Below, piece after piece: positions 51,850 to 61,739 of a stretch of 64,000 nt of DNA. Both the position numbers and the translations under genes were made by a program. Positions within the stretch are counted from its first letter, which is position 1. Every line of letters begins with the position of its first letter. Below the pieces are notes generated by a model that worked only from the letters and a program-made list of their open reading frames with translations, did no database searches and was not told the origin of the DNA. The stretch covers positions 620,001 through 684,000 of the forward strand of contig JAPFFF010000042.1 of the NCBI GenBank assembly GCA_039105265.1, in the 5' to 3' direction. Source of the stretch: Tritrichomonas musculus. Taxonomy: Eukaryota > Parabasalia > Tritrichomonadida > Tritrichomonadidae.

Positions 51850-52600
51850 TTTATTTATATGTAACTTATTAGATTTTTACAGAATGTTTAAATTGTTTGT
51901 TTGTTGAATAAATTTAATTGTATATTTGATTATCTTTTTTTTCTTTTTTTTAAAAAAAAATTAGATATTTGCCTATAAACCTAACAAAAAAATGAATAAC
52001 TTAGCATTTTTATGATATTTCAAACCAAAAATTTAATCATTTCAAGAAATACTGTTTGATATTAATATAATCATTCAATATTTTGTAATTTTTATCAGGA
52101 AAATAAAATAAATTCAGTTATAGGTGATTGATGTATTGGTTTAAATCATATTTAGTTTTTTTGAGTTATTGAGATATCTGTTGATTTTGAGAATTATGTT
52201 GTTCTTGGAAAATAGCTTGTCTCTATGAATTCAGTTGTTTTAGTCAATTGATTGCGTGAATTCTGTTGAGAGAGAAAATTGCCTGCTTTTGTGAATTCAG
52301 TTTCTTTTTGAAAAGTAATAAAACTTGAGCATGAAAAAGTTGAAGAAAGAGAAAATGAATGAGTATGGTTAAGTCAAGTGTTGGTTCAAAACTACTAAAA
52401 TGTGAAAAATCAGATGAAAGAATAAAATCTAGTGATTTTGAGAAATCTTCGGTTTCTGTGTTATCAGTAGTTTTGGTAAAATCACCAGTTTTTGAAAAGA
52501 AAACAATGAAGTGAAAGAATGTTGATTGACTAAAGTCAAATGATTGTGAGTATTTTTCTGAGTATGTAAAAGATTCTGTTTTAGTGAAATAAACTGAATA
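51850..52600. other. intergenic stretch with strand-biased composition
   Basis: No gene is certain. From about 52,130 the plus strand becomes rich in G and T. On the minus strand, 52,255-52,600 is open for about 115 codons without a good start. It reads as Ser/Thr/Phe/Asp-rich low-complexity protein (for example TKTTDNTETEDFSKSLDF). It could be a decayed gene piece brought in with the duplicated fragment that follows. Confidence 0.35.
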
Positions 52601-52765
52601 AGAAAAGTATATGAAAAGAGGTCTATTTATCGTGATATTTGTTCGAAAGAAGCTAAATCTGCTGAAGAATTAGAAAAATGTGCATCGAACAAAAAAAGAA
52701 TAATTCACTCTAATTTAGTTAAGTCAGTTGTCTATGATATACTTAAAAAGAGTATTTGAACAAAA
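52601..52765 (+). pseudogene. duplicated 3' fragment of the 1075-aa gene
   Basis: About 165 bp resemble 51,560-51,725 of the upstream gene closely, including long identical blocks such as GCTGAAGAATTAGAAAAATG and ATAATTCACTCTAATTTAG. The copy covers the region encoding KRSIYRDICSNEAKCAEELE and onward, now with stops. It has no start and no promoter, so it is a dead partial duplication, in the same orientation. Confidence 0.85.
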
Positions 52766-52988
52766 AAATCAGCCTAATTTTGGAATTTTTTTAATGAATA
52801 TTTTCTGAGAAGTCCAGATTTTTTACTTAAATAAATTTTTGAAATTTTACGATTTATAACTTATAAAAATTTCCTTTATGATACATTCAATCTTTACATA
52901 TTAATTATTTATGAAGTATTTGATGTCATGTTTGAAGATAAACAAAAAACTATTTCCAAGAAATATAATAATATTTGAATGAAAAATC

Positions 52989-53352
52989 AACGGTACTGCG
53001 ATAGGATGTAAAGTGTCAAAAAATTGAGAGCAATATTAAATAACCTGGAAATGCCTAAAAAAATTATATAACAGTTAATTTTCCATAATATAAAATCAAA
53101 ATCTTGAATGAAATTTGGAAGTAATTTTATAATTTTTTAGACATACCATATGAAAAAAAATTTTTTTTGAATGGATAAAATGAGTTTTTTATTCAAATTT
53201 AATCAACATAAATCTCCAAATCAAATTAGAAAATCCTTCCAATATTTTAATATGTTATTATATATAATGTGTTCTATTTATAAATTTGGTTTGTTTCGAT
53301 TATTACAGTTTTTTAAATACTTTTGACACTTTACATCCGATCGCAGTACTGT
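52989..53352. mobile_element. non-autonomous Mutator-type element (MITE), 364 bp
   Basis: The 33-bp ends 52989-53021 and 53320-53352 are inverted repeats with two mismatches (start AACGGTACTGCGAT at one end, AACAGTACTGCGAT at the other). They are flanked by a perfect 9-bp direct repeat TGAAAAATC (52980-52988 and 53353-53361). A 9-bp target duplication plus long terminal inverted repeats fits Mutator-like elements, which are known in trichomonads. The interior is A/T-rich and has no gene, so mobility would depend on a transposase elsewhere. Confidence 0.85.
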
Positions 53353-53361
53353 TGAAAAATC

Positions 53362-53751
53362 GTTTTATTTTTAATAAGAGAAACTTTTTAAAAGGTAAAC
53401 AAAAAAATGATTTGAAAAACTAATTTTGAATTCCTCCTAAATTTCTGGTTGACTTTATATTAAATATAAAAAAAATTAAGCAACTTATCTTTCCAAAGGA
53501 ATATTGAGCTATATATAATGCATTAATTTCATGTTTGTAAAGAAATTCCCAATTTTATATATTTTTTCTTCAGTTTTTTCAATAAATAGCTATATAATTA
53601 ATCTGTAAAGTTTATAAGTATTATGAAGCAAATTAAACTATGATGGAAATAATTTGTAAAAATAAATCTTAAATATTATTATTCTTTATAAATTGAAAGA
53701 ACTGATTGAAATTATTCAAAAAGTTATTTGAATAGATTTCATACAATATTG
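53362..53751. other. AT-rich stretch between two small transposons
   Basis: 390 bp without a gene or recognisable repeat. Confidence 0.5.
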
Positions 53752-53909
53752 TAAAGTCGGATTCAAAATGCTTGGGACAAAATTCAATTTTTTTCAATGT
53801 TTCTCAGAAAAAAAATCATTCAGCTTGGGACAAATTGACCTAAAAGATTTATAAATTTGACCTTATCGTTTTCAAAAAGTTTGTCCCAAGCCTTTTGAAT
53901 CCGACTTTA
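53752..53909. mobile_element. 158-bp palindromic MITE with TA ends
   Basis: The 30-bp ends 53752-53781 and 53880-53909 are inverted repeats with one mismatch (start TAAAGTCGGATTCAAAA). The outermost bases are TA at both sides, as expected for a Tc1/mariner target. The inner end sequence CTTGGGACAAA occurs a third time near 53,824. There is no coding capacity. The ends differ from those of the mariner copy at 31318, so it belongs to another family. Confidence 0.8.
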
Positions 53910-55622
53910 TATATAACTGTTTTACGTTATTTGAATTAAAATTGTCAATTTTTTTATAAACGATGGCATTGAATTAATTTAATACATAATTCAAAAATAT
54001 CTAAGCAATCTTTTTTGAAACCTAAAAATATAGTGAATGAATTATATTATATTTAATTCTTATATTTAAAATTAAATATGCTTCAAAATAAAATAAAAAT
54101 ATTAATATTATTATTCAAAAAACAGAATTTTCCATCTTTATATTTCCGTAAAATTAATTGCATTAATATGTTTTCAATATAGAAATTAATATAATCCATT
54201 GAACTTTGCTTTTTTGAATGCAATATTTTGTGGCCAAAAAAATAAAATCCCAAAAGTTCACATTTTCCAAATGAATTCAGCTTTTATACTTATTTAACAT
54301 GTGAAATTGCTGTCGTTAAAGTTTTTTTTTATTTTTACAAAAAAATCAAATATTTTAAAAAGAGTTTTAGGATAAAAGCAAAACAAGTATTGTTTTCCAT
54401 ATTTCTGATCATCATTAATTGTAGGTTTTCAGATCTAAGCAACGGATACGTTTGGAGGTTAATTTAAGATGAAATCACAATAAGAAAAGTAAGAAATAAT
54501 AACAATAGAAAATAATAAAAATTTTTTATTAATATCATAAAATATTGAATATTTATCAGAAAATTATTTTATTTTTTTTAGAAAATTTGAATATTATTTG
54601 CTTTATCTACTTTATCATTGAAAAATTTCAGAACATTTTAATTGAAAACTAAAATGATGATTTCTTTTAAATTGCAAAAAGAAACAAAGCTAGAGTTCAA
54701 ATTTCAAAAGAAATTTCTATGTTCTTTAAAATAACAAAAACAAATTTATCATTAGGATTAAAAAAAATCTAAAAATAATTGATAAAGAATTCAATTTTTT
54801 ATATTCAATTGATTTATTTATAGCTCTTGTTTTGACATATAGGAAACAATTATAATTTAAAAGGAATTGAGTGGTTATTAAAAGTTGGGAATGAGAAAAA
54901 GGAAATAGAATAACTAATTATTTTTGAAATAAAAACCACTTATACTCTGAAATTTACCCAAAAAAATTGAGTATTTTAAGTTTGAAGCAAAAGCCACTTA
55001 TACTCTTAAATTTTTCAAACTATAATTATTTTTGAGGTTATACAAGATTTTGGTAATAAATGAACTATTAATAATAATATACAATAGCAATAAAGAATAA
55101 ATAAAAAGATTTTAAAGGTATCTGAATTTTTAAAAATAGTTTTTGAAATTTTCTTTGCTATTCAATTTTTAACTTTTTAATTACTGAAAAGCAATGTATT
55201 TATATTAATCACTACAGATATCTGTATTCAGAAAATGAAACATTTAGATGATATATGAATATATGAATATATTAATATTTTTAGATAATTAAACAATTAA
55301 TGATTCTTTATTACAAATCAATATTCAATTGTATCATATTATACGTATCATTATTTAATTCAGTACTCTGTTTATTGATTATTATTCTCAATTCCTATTG
55401 AATTTTCACATTATTGAATTTTTTTTTTAAAAATAAAATAAAATATTAAGACTTTTCTCGAAAAATGGTATATATGTATTCAGTTAAAATAAATCTGAGA
55501 ATATGAAAAATGATAATCATTTATACCTTCAAAAATTGAAATAATAGATTCTTTCAAAAAACCGATTAAGATCTTTTATATAGGTTATGTGATTAATTTT
55601 TATTAATATTTACTTCACTCAA
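53910..55622. other. AT-rich intergenic stretch upstream of the Myb gene
   Basis: 1.7 kb without a gene. A block of about 24 bp (AAAACCACTTATACTCTGAA at 54,932) is repeated 57 bp further on at 54,989 with small changes, the trace of a local duplication. The last part should hold the Myb promoter; TTCACTCA directly before its start codon fits the trichomonad initiator pattern. Confidence 0.5.
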
Positions 55623-56732
55623 ATGACAAATAGATCTAAATTCACTCCCGAGGAGGATCAAAAGTTAATATACATCGTCTCATCCTCTCCAGAGGTAAAA
55701 TGGTCCAAAGTGGCAGAGCTGATGAAGAACAAAACGTCTAGACAATGCCGGGAAAGATATAAGAACTATTTGGCAAACGGAATCAACCAATCTCCTTGGA
55801 CAAGTGAAGAAGATCAGATACTTTTGAAGGCTTATTCAGAAATTGGACCCTGCTGGTCACATATGACAAATTTATTTCAAGGAAGAACATGTGTCAACAT
55901 TAAAAATCATTATGCAAAAATCAAAGGAAAGCTAGAGAAAATAGATAATTTCGACGCTAATCTTGAAGAAACCATAAATCCTGTTGATAATATAGCCAAA
56001 AATAACAACCAGGTTACGCCTACAGGAATTATTGCCAATATAAATCATAGTAATACCAATAATATTAATAACGGATGTAATGTTGGACCTTATTTGTTTA
56101 AGCCTAGCATCCCACAAATACCTATTAACCAGCCTATTAAACATGTATTTAACGTTAATCCAATAGAAAAAAGCAAAACTAATACTGTATGTAATGCAAA
56201 TGAACATCAAGTTAATTCAAACTCAGCTACTCCTAATAATTATATCAATTCAAATGTTATTTATGATTGCAAGTATTTGACCCGTAAGCAGCAATTGTTT
56301 CAGCAATTACAGCTACAGCAACAGCAACAGATTAAACAAGCTGATGTCTCTGAAACCCAAGAAAACAACGGAAAGAAAGGACCTTTATACGTTCTCCCTT
56401 TTTTTGGAGAACAAAATAAATTAAATTTCATCAATTTGAGAATGAAAAATGAGCCAAAAAAATGCATTGAACAAGAATTTGAAAGCCCTCATCCAATAAA
56501 TTTTTATGATAATGATCAAGATATCCTTGAATATTCACACCAAATAACCTCACTTTCTGATACTCCTTCTTTGATGCTATCAGCAAACAACATTTCTACA
56601 AATATTGATTCACCAATGTATGAACCAGATTCTTTTGTTGAGCATGATGATCTTTCAGCCATTTATGATTTTTCTCATGATTATAATGATTACAACACTT
56701 GCCAAGATGCACTTTTCATACCATTAGGATAA
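55623..56732 (+). CDS. two-repeat (R2R3-type) Myb DNA-binding protein
   Basis: This 369-aa protein has two Myb repeats at about residues 5-55 and 57-105. The first shows KFTPEEDQKLIYIV, then KWSKVAELM and SRQCRERYKNYL. The second shows PWTSEEDQILLKAYSEIGPCW, then GRTCVNIKNHY. The regularly spaced Trp or aromatic residues and the recognition-helix Arg/Asn residues are present, so DNA binding is expected. The rest is Asn/Gln-rich and acidic, with QLQLQQQQQ near 230 and a Ser/Asp-rich end, the usual makeup of an activation region. Trichomonads have many such Mybs; some control adhesin and iron-responsive genes, but no target can be named here. The start is supported by CACTCAAATG. This gene is an island between transposon-rich stretches. 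Its Myb region has more G/C than the surroundings. Confidence 0.92.
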   Translation: MTNRSKFTPEEDQKLIYIVSSSPEVKWSKVAELMKNKTSRQCRERYKNYLANGINQSPWTSEEDQILLKAYSEIGPCWSHMTNLFQGRTCVNIKNHYAKIKGKLEKIDNFDANLEETINPVDNIAKNNNQVTPTGIIANINHSNTNNINNGCNVGPYLFKPSIPQIPINQPIKHVFNVNPIEKSKTNTVCNANEHQVNSNSATPNNYINSNVIYDCKYLTRKQQLFQQLQLQQQQQIKQADVSETQENNGKKGPLYVLPFFGEQNKLNFINLRMKNEPKKCIEQEFESPHPINFYDNDQDILEYSHQITSLSDTPSLMLSANNISTNIDSPMYEPDSFVEHDDLSAIYDFSHDYNDYNTCQDALFIPLG

Positions 56733-57783
56733 CTGTTTGAAATTTTCTTTGTCACTAAAAAAACCGATGGTTAAATTCAAATTTATATTTTTCTTCTCTC
56801 AAATTTTTTTAGTTTTATTTTTTTCTGAGGCAAAATTAAATATCCTTTGAAAAGTAATTATTTATAAAAATATTTATCTCAAAAGTTGTTTTATTTATTA
56901 TAGTATTATTTAAAAAATTATTTGAAAGATAATTAATAATAAATATTAAAGTTGTATGTAAAGTACGGCTTCATTTTTGGACCAAGATGAGTAAAAAGTT
57001 GGTCCATTTTTTTGAGAGAAAAACGATCAAAATTTTCAAAATTCTTTTCAATGCATAAAATTTCATACATACTAAAGAAGTGAAAGCAAAAAAGAGTATA
57101 ATGACATTATTTTTTAATAAATAATTTATTTTATTAAGCTCTCTTTGTTTTTTTTTTGGTATAAAAATGTATTTTGGACCAAATAATCTAAGAAAGTGAT
57201 TTAATGATGCGCGCAATCTAGTGTTTTAATTGATTAGTTGGTAATATAAGCATTTGCGCTTCGTTTGATTCATCTTTTTGAACAAGATATTTAAAAAATA
57301 TTTTACATTTGCTATAAACTTAATTAGCTTAGTAATTATATAAGCAAGCCAGTACTTCTAATATTTTAGGCAAATAATAAATACTTGCGCAAATATAAAT
57401 CTTTCGAAAATGATTCTTTTTAATAAAATTTTATATTTATTATTAGCATATGAATTTGTATTCAAATTTTTGAATACTTTTATACTAAAATATCTCAGAA
57501 TATTTTGGACCAGAGAAAAAAGATTTTTTGGACCATGTAAACTTATTAAAATAGCATGTAAAGCATTCAAAAACTGGAAAATCGGTTTTTTTGGACCAAA
57601 ATGTAAAACTATTTAGACCAGGCGAATTTTTTTTAGACCAAGGCGAAATTTTGACGAAAATAATTAGGGTGGCACTGGGTGGGCCAAAATTAAGAAAATG
57701 GGTCAAAAAAAAGTAAACATTTGGGTCACCATTTATCCTCTCAATTATTTGAATTGAATACGATTAAATAAGGTCAAATAATT

Positions 57784-57814
<31 letters not shown>

Positions 57815-58014
57815 GTTTGCGAAAATCCTTACGTGCGAGCGTGCGAAGAAAAAAAATTTAAAATATTGATCGGCATGGTTAATTATTCTACCATAAAAAA
57901 AAGTTATTTGTTGAATATAAAAAAAACTGAAAATTTTGAAATAATTTTTTATCTGCTCTCTTTCAATAAAATCTGAATTTCAAAATCATAAAAATTTAGT
58001 TTTTTTTCAATTTT

Positions 58015-58470
58015 TAGGCTTGTTAAGCCTCGATTTTCGATATCGATAATTGATCCATTTTTCTGATATCAATATCAAATCAAAAATTTTATCTCTGATA
58101 TCAATAATGAATAAAAATTAAAGATCGATTATCAATATTGAAATTTTTTTAACGTATCAAATTTTTGTAAACTTTTTTAACTATTTACTTCACATATCCG
58201 TTATAAAATTTTATAAAAGCTGATTCTTTTACATAATAAGTTAGAATATATTTATTTTATGTCATTAAAATACTATTTTTAATGTTTTTTTCAGGTATTA
58301 ATTTCGATTAATCAAGATTCGATATCAAAAGCATATTTTTTTTGTATCACATTTCATACTTGATAATCGAATTCATCAATAAAAAGTTCCAATCGATAGC
58401 ATTTTATTATCGATTATCTGAGTTAAAAAAAGTGCCAAACCTGATAATTGATATCAGAATAACAAGCCTA
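58015..58470. mobile_element. hAT-like MITE, 456 bp, inside the larger hAT element
   Basis: The ends TAGGCTTGTTA and TAACAAGCCTA are inverted and flanked by a perfect 8-bp direct repeat TCAATTTT (58007-58014 and 58471-58478). The interior is full of GATATC, TATCGATA and CGATAATCGA motifs near both ends, giving an extended imperfect palindrome. No gene is present. Confidence 0.8.
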
Positions 58471-58608
58471 TCAATTTTTAATAAAACTATACATAAAAAG
58501 TTTATTTTTTTTTTAAAAAAAAATTAATTCAAAAAGATTAATATCATATATTTTTAATAGTGGAAATGCTATACTCAAAAAGTTGCAAAAGAGAATCAAA
58601 AATAAATT

Positions 58609-58651
58609 ATTAAGTAGCTTTTTGAGGCTTCGCCTCAAAAAGCTACTTAAT
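58609..58651. repeat. perfect 20-bp-stem hairpin with 3-nt loop
   Basis: The arms ATTAAGTAGCTTTTTGAGGC and the exact inverse flank a TTC loop. It is too short for a transposon with a gene and has no clear target duplication. It may be a fold-back element or a transcription end signal. It lies inside the hAT element. Confidence 0.85.
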
Positions 58652-58780
58652 CATTTATTAAATAAAATTTAATTTTATCTTGTATAAAAAAGCATGAATT
58701 CATAATATTCAACAAGGAAATGATGTTTATCATAATTATATATATCAGTTATTATTATATACTATGTAAACAAATAAACA

Positions 58781-58907
58781 AAATTTGGCCCATTTTGGCC
58801 CAATTATAAATGGATGGGTCAACCAAATATCGTCTGAAATCTTCAGAAAATTATCCCAAAAATTTTGGGCTAAAATGGGCCAAGTTGGGCCAAAATGGGC
58901 CAAATTT
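58781..58907. repeat. 127-bp inverted repeat with 23-bp perfect arms
   Basis: 58781-58803 and 58885-58907 are exact inverse copies (AAATTTGGCCCATTTTGGCC at the left). The same GGCCCA motif clusters at the ends of the hAT element that surrounds it. No target duplication is seen, so I take it as an internal structure of that element and not as a separate insertion. Confidence 0.7.
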
Positions 58908-59540
58908 TTTTTTTTAAGCATATATATAAATTATTAATAATGAATACCTATATTTATAATATACATTACTATATTGTTTAATATCATAACTATAATGCTT
59001 TTTATATAAGATATATTTATTTTTTTAATTATTAATTTTTGTGAAAATAAAAATTATTCTCTATGAAAAGTAAAAGACAATTTGAATGAAAATTTTTATT
59101 TTAAAAGATAAATTTATCTCTTCCATTCTATGTAAATCATTAATTTTTTCATATATATTTAAATAAATAATCTGATAGCGATTTGTAAATTGATAATTTA
59201 TAACTTTATTTATAGAATCAAAACAATTTGAATTGGCCCACGTTGTGACACATTAAACCCACATTTTGGCCCACATTTTTTAAAAAATGCACATTTGGGC
59301 AAATTTGACCACCCTAAAAATAATGTAAATTTTCTATCAATTTTTTGAGAATTTTTAGATTGGTAGCTTTGAAAAAATAGTTCAAAAAGTTATTCAAAAA
59401 AATAAAATTTTAGAGGAAAAAAAATTTTAATTTTAAAGGAAAAGAAAAGAAAAAAACATATGATTTCATTTCATTTTTTTTGGGTAAAAATTTACAAAAT
59501 TTTAATAAGGTCCAATGGACCAAAAAAATAGTCCGTCCAA

Positions 59541-60703
59541 AGAGGTATTCATGTAGGGAATTCGTCGATAAAATTTTAAATAAAGCATCTTATATTTTTA
59601 GATATTTTATAATTGGATTATATAATGATTTGTATAACTCTTTATACCTCCATTTTCAAGATATGAATTTAGTATATTTTTGTGAGTATAAATAACTTTT
59701 CTTCTGAAATTTTATAATTTCAATAGAAATATAAAAATATAATTATTTATTAATAAATATGGATTATATGCGCTTAATAATATTTAAATTAGTTAATATA
59801 TATATTATATGTTTATATATAAAATTAATATACATTTTTAAATCTTATAATTAAGAAATATATAGATTAGATTTAATTATTTTTCAATATTTTAGGAACG
59901 ATCATTTTATACAAATTAATAAATAATCAATTGAATTTGTAATCATCTTTTTTTTGAAAAAAAATTTATTCTCTCAATATTTTATTACAATTTTATTAAT
60001 AAACATAGAAACTTTTCATAAGAATTGAATCAAATAATTGTAAAAAATTATAATTTTATAACTAATATTTTGCGTTTTATAATTAATGAACTATGATTTT
60101 TTTTATTTTATATTAATATTCAATGTAATTAAATTATTGTTACCAAAGAAAATTCAAGAAAACATAAATATTTAAAAAAAGTTTTTCTCATTTTTGTGAT
60201 TTTGGCATTTTGCACCAATAAAATTTATAATATAAAGTAAAAGCAACATTTCTCAAAAATGAGCGCATAACCAATATATTCCATTCTCAACTGAATAATT
60301 CAGACTAAGCCAAAACATATACATAAAATATATAAAAAATTAACGAGCGAATTTTTAAATATTCTACTTTTTTCCAAAAAAAATCATTTTCAAATTCTAA
60401 AATCTTCATTATTTTTACATATAAAACAAAGAACAAAATTCTAAATCTCACAATAAATTATAGTATTAATAAATTACATTTATTATTTTAAATATATGGC
60501 ATATATTTTAAATTGAGTAAAAATATCGAGATATTAGAAAAAAAAAAAATAACATTATTTTTTCAAAAAAGCATGCTTAATACAATCTCTACAGGCAAGA
60601 AATTTGTTTCTCTTAATCTGAGTCTTCAAAACTTTAAAATGGCTGAAAAAATGCCATTTTAAAAATTATCAAAGACGTTAAGTCACCTCACATGAATACC
60701 TCT
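59541..60703. mobile_element. non-autonomous DNA transposon, 1163 bp, 8-bp target duplication
   Basis: The ends AGAGGTATTCATGT (59541-59554) and the inverse ACATGAATACCTCT (60690-60703) are flanked by a perfect 8-bp duplication CCGTCCAA (59533-59540 and 60704-60711). The inner bases remain similar for a few more positions. Eight-base duplications occur in hAT, Merlin and P-type elements; the ends do not fit the hAT rule well. A 71-codon frame at 59480-59695 crosses the left boundary and is not a real gene. The interior is A/T-rich and non-coding. Confidence 0.82.
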
Positions 60704-60745
60704 CCGTCCAAAGGTCCAAAAATTAAGCCATAATGTAAAGGATAA

Positions 60746-61449
60746 AAAAAAAAATGAATCATTTGAAATAATAGTCAAATTTTCACCAATCTCTATTGAT
60801 ATATTTTCTTAAATCGGTAATATAGGTGAAATTTTACCATAACTGTTGAAAAATATTCAAAATTTTCTTTTATTTAAAAAATATTTTCTATTCGACTTAT
60901 GATTCTTTTCCACCATGAAACAACAACACAGCAGAATGCTAATGCAGAAAGAAACAAGTGTTATAACAAATTAGTAAATTTTCATTCCAAAAGACAAATC
61001 AATATATATTATGATCTCAAAAATATGTGTTGAAACACTCACAAACGGATTATGCTATTGAATGATAAAAATTGTATTAGATAAGCTAAAATAATATCCC
61101 GTATATGACGAATAATTGAAGAAATAGCCCCGAATAAATTAAATTTTCTTCATAAACTTTTTGAATAAAAATGATTATTTTTGAGAGTGATTAATCGTCG
61201 GTCAGAGTTTCAATGGTTTATGCGATGTCTTTTGAGAGAATAAATAACGATAAAATAAAAATTGAATGAAAAAAGTTATATGAATAATAGAAAACTATTA
61301 CAGATTTTTGAAATGAAGTTTATATAAAAAAATATAGGATTGATATATCAATGGATTGTTTTGTATATATCATTCTTGTTAAATAATATAGATAAGAATA
61401 TTATTTTGTGCATTAATATTTAAATATTAAGGTATTCTGTATGGTTTGA
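60746..61449. other. AT-rich stretch without a recognised feature
   Basis: About 700 bp between the nested transposons and the hAT-like coding relic. Nothing is recognised. Confidence 0.5.
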
Positions 61450-61665
61450 GCTGCCAATGATATTTAAATATTTTTTCATTTTGCCAATGATAAATGATTT
61501 GGCCTGTGACACTTCATTCGGAGTTAACCAATTGTTATATGGCAGAGAAGGATTTAATAAAAGAGCTGCTGGTGCAATTGTATTCCAGAAATTTGAATGT
61601 TTCTTTTGTAGTTCTTTTATTTTATTTCTTGCACATTTAGCTCCTTGTTGAAAAACCGTTTTTTT
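61450..61665 (-). pseudogene. hAT-transposase-like C-terminal fragment
   Basis: The minus strand reads FWNTIAPAALLLNPSLPYNN and then WLTPNEVSQAKSFI in one open frame of about 70 codons. The order, with an aliphatic helix ending in LNP and then a turn and an E-V-x-x-A helix, resembles the part of hAT transposases just before the C-terminal dimerisation region. No start codon and no catalytic part are visible here, so it is a fragment. The family call rests on a short pattern. Confidence 0.4.
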
Positions 61666-61739
61666 TTCAATTCAATAAATTTATCTCGAATTATGTCTAT
61701 ATAAAGAAGAAAATATCGCTCCAAATTTGTCAGCTTCGA

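Larger units (their letters stand above)
57665..59316. mobile_element. hAT-type non-autonomous transposon, 1652 bp
   Basis: The ends are TAGGGTGG and its inverse CCACCCTA, fitting the hAT pattern (C/T)A(A/G)NG. They are flanked by a perfect 8-bp target duplication AAAATAAT (57657-57664 and 59317-59324), the hAT length. GGCCCA/TGGGCC motifs are clustered near both ends and in an internal inverted repeat, as hAT subterminal motifs are. There is no intact transposase frame. It contains at least one later insertion (58015-58470). Confidence 0.85.
56955..60745. mobile_element. probable outer transposon carrying nested insertions
   Basis: A 17-bp block at 56967-56983 (GGCTTCATTTTTGGACC) is repeated inverted at 60713-60729 with one mismatch. 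The adjacent outer bases are loosely similar. The motif TTTTTGGACCA recurs just inside: near 57,172, 57,506, 57,522 and 57,591 on the left and 59,498-59,525 on the right, as subterminal repeats do. With the inner insertions removed, the element would be about 1 kb. No transposase gene and no clear target duplication are visible, so the family is open and the outer limits are approximate. Confidence 0.5.

Noticed and set aside
57358-57706. Several short frames with repeated FGPK or WSKK words
   Set aside because: The words come from translating the TTTTTGGACC repeat in both directions; they are not proteins.
58781-58907. Separate MITE
   Set aside because: No target duplication, and the arm motif is shared with the surrounding hAT element's ends, so it is better seen as part of it.
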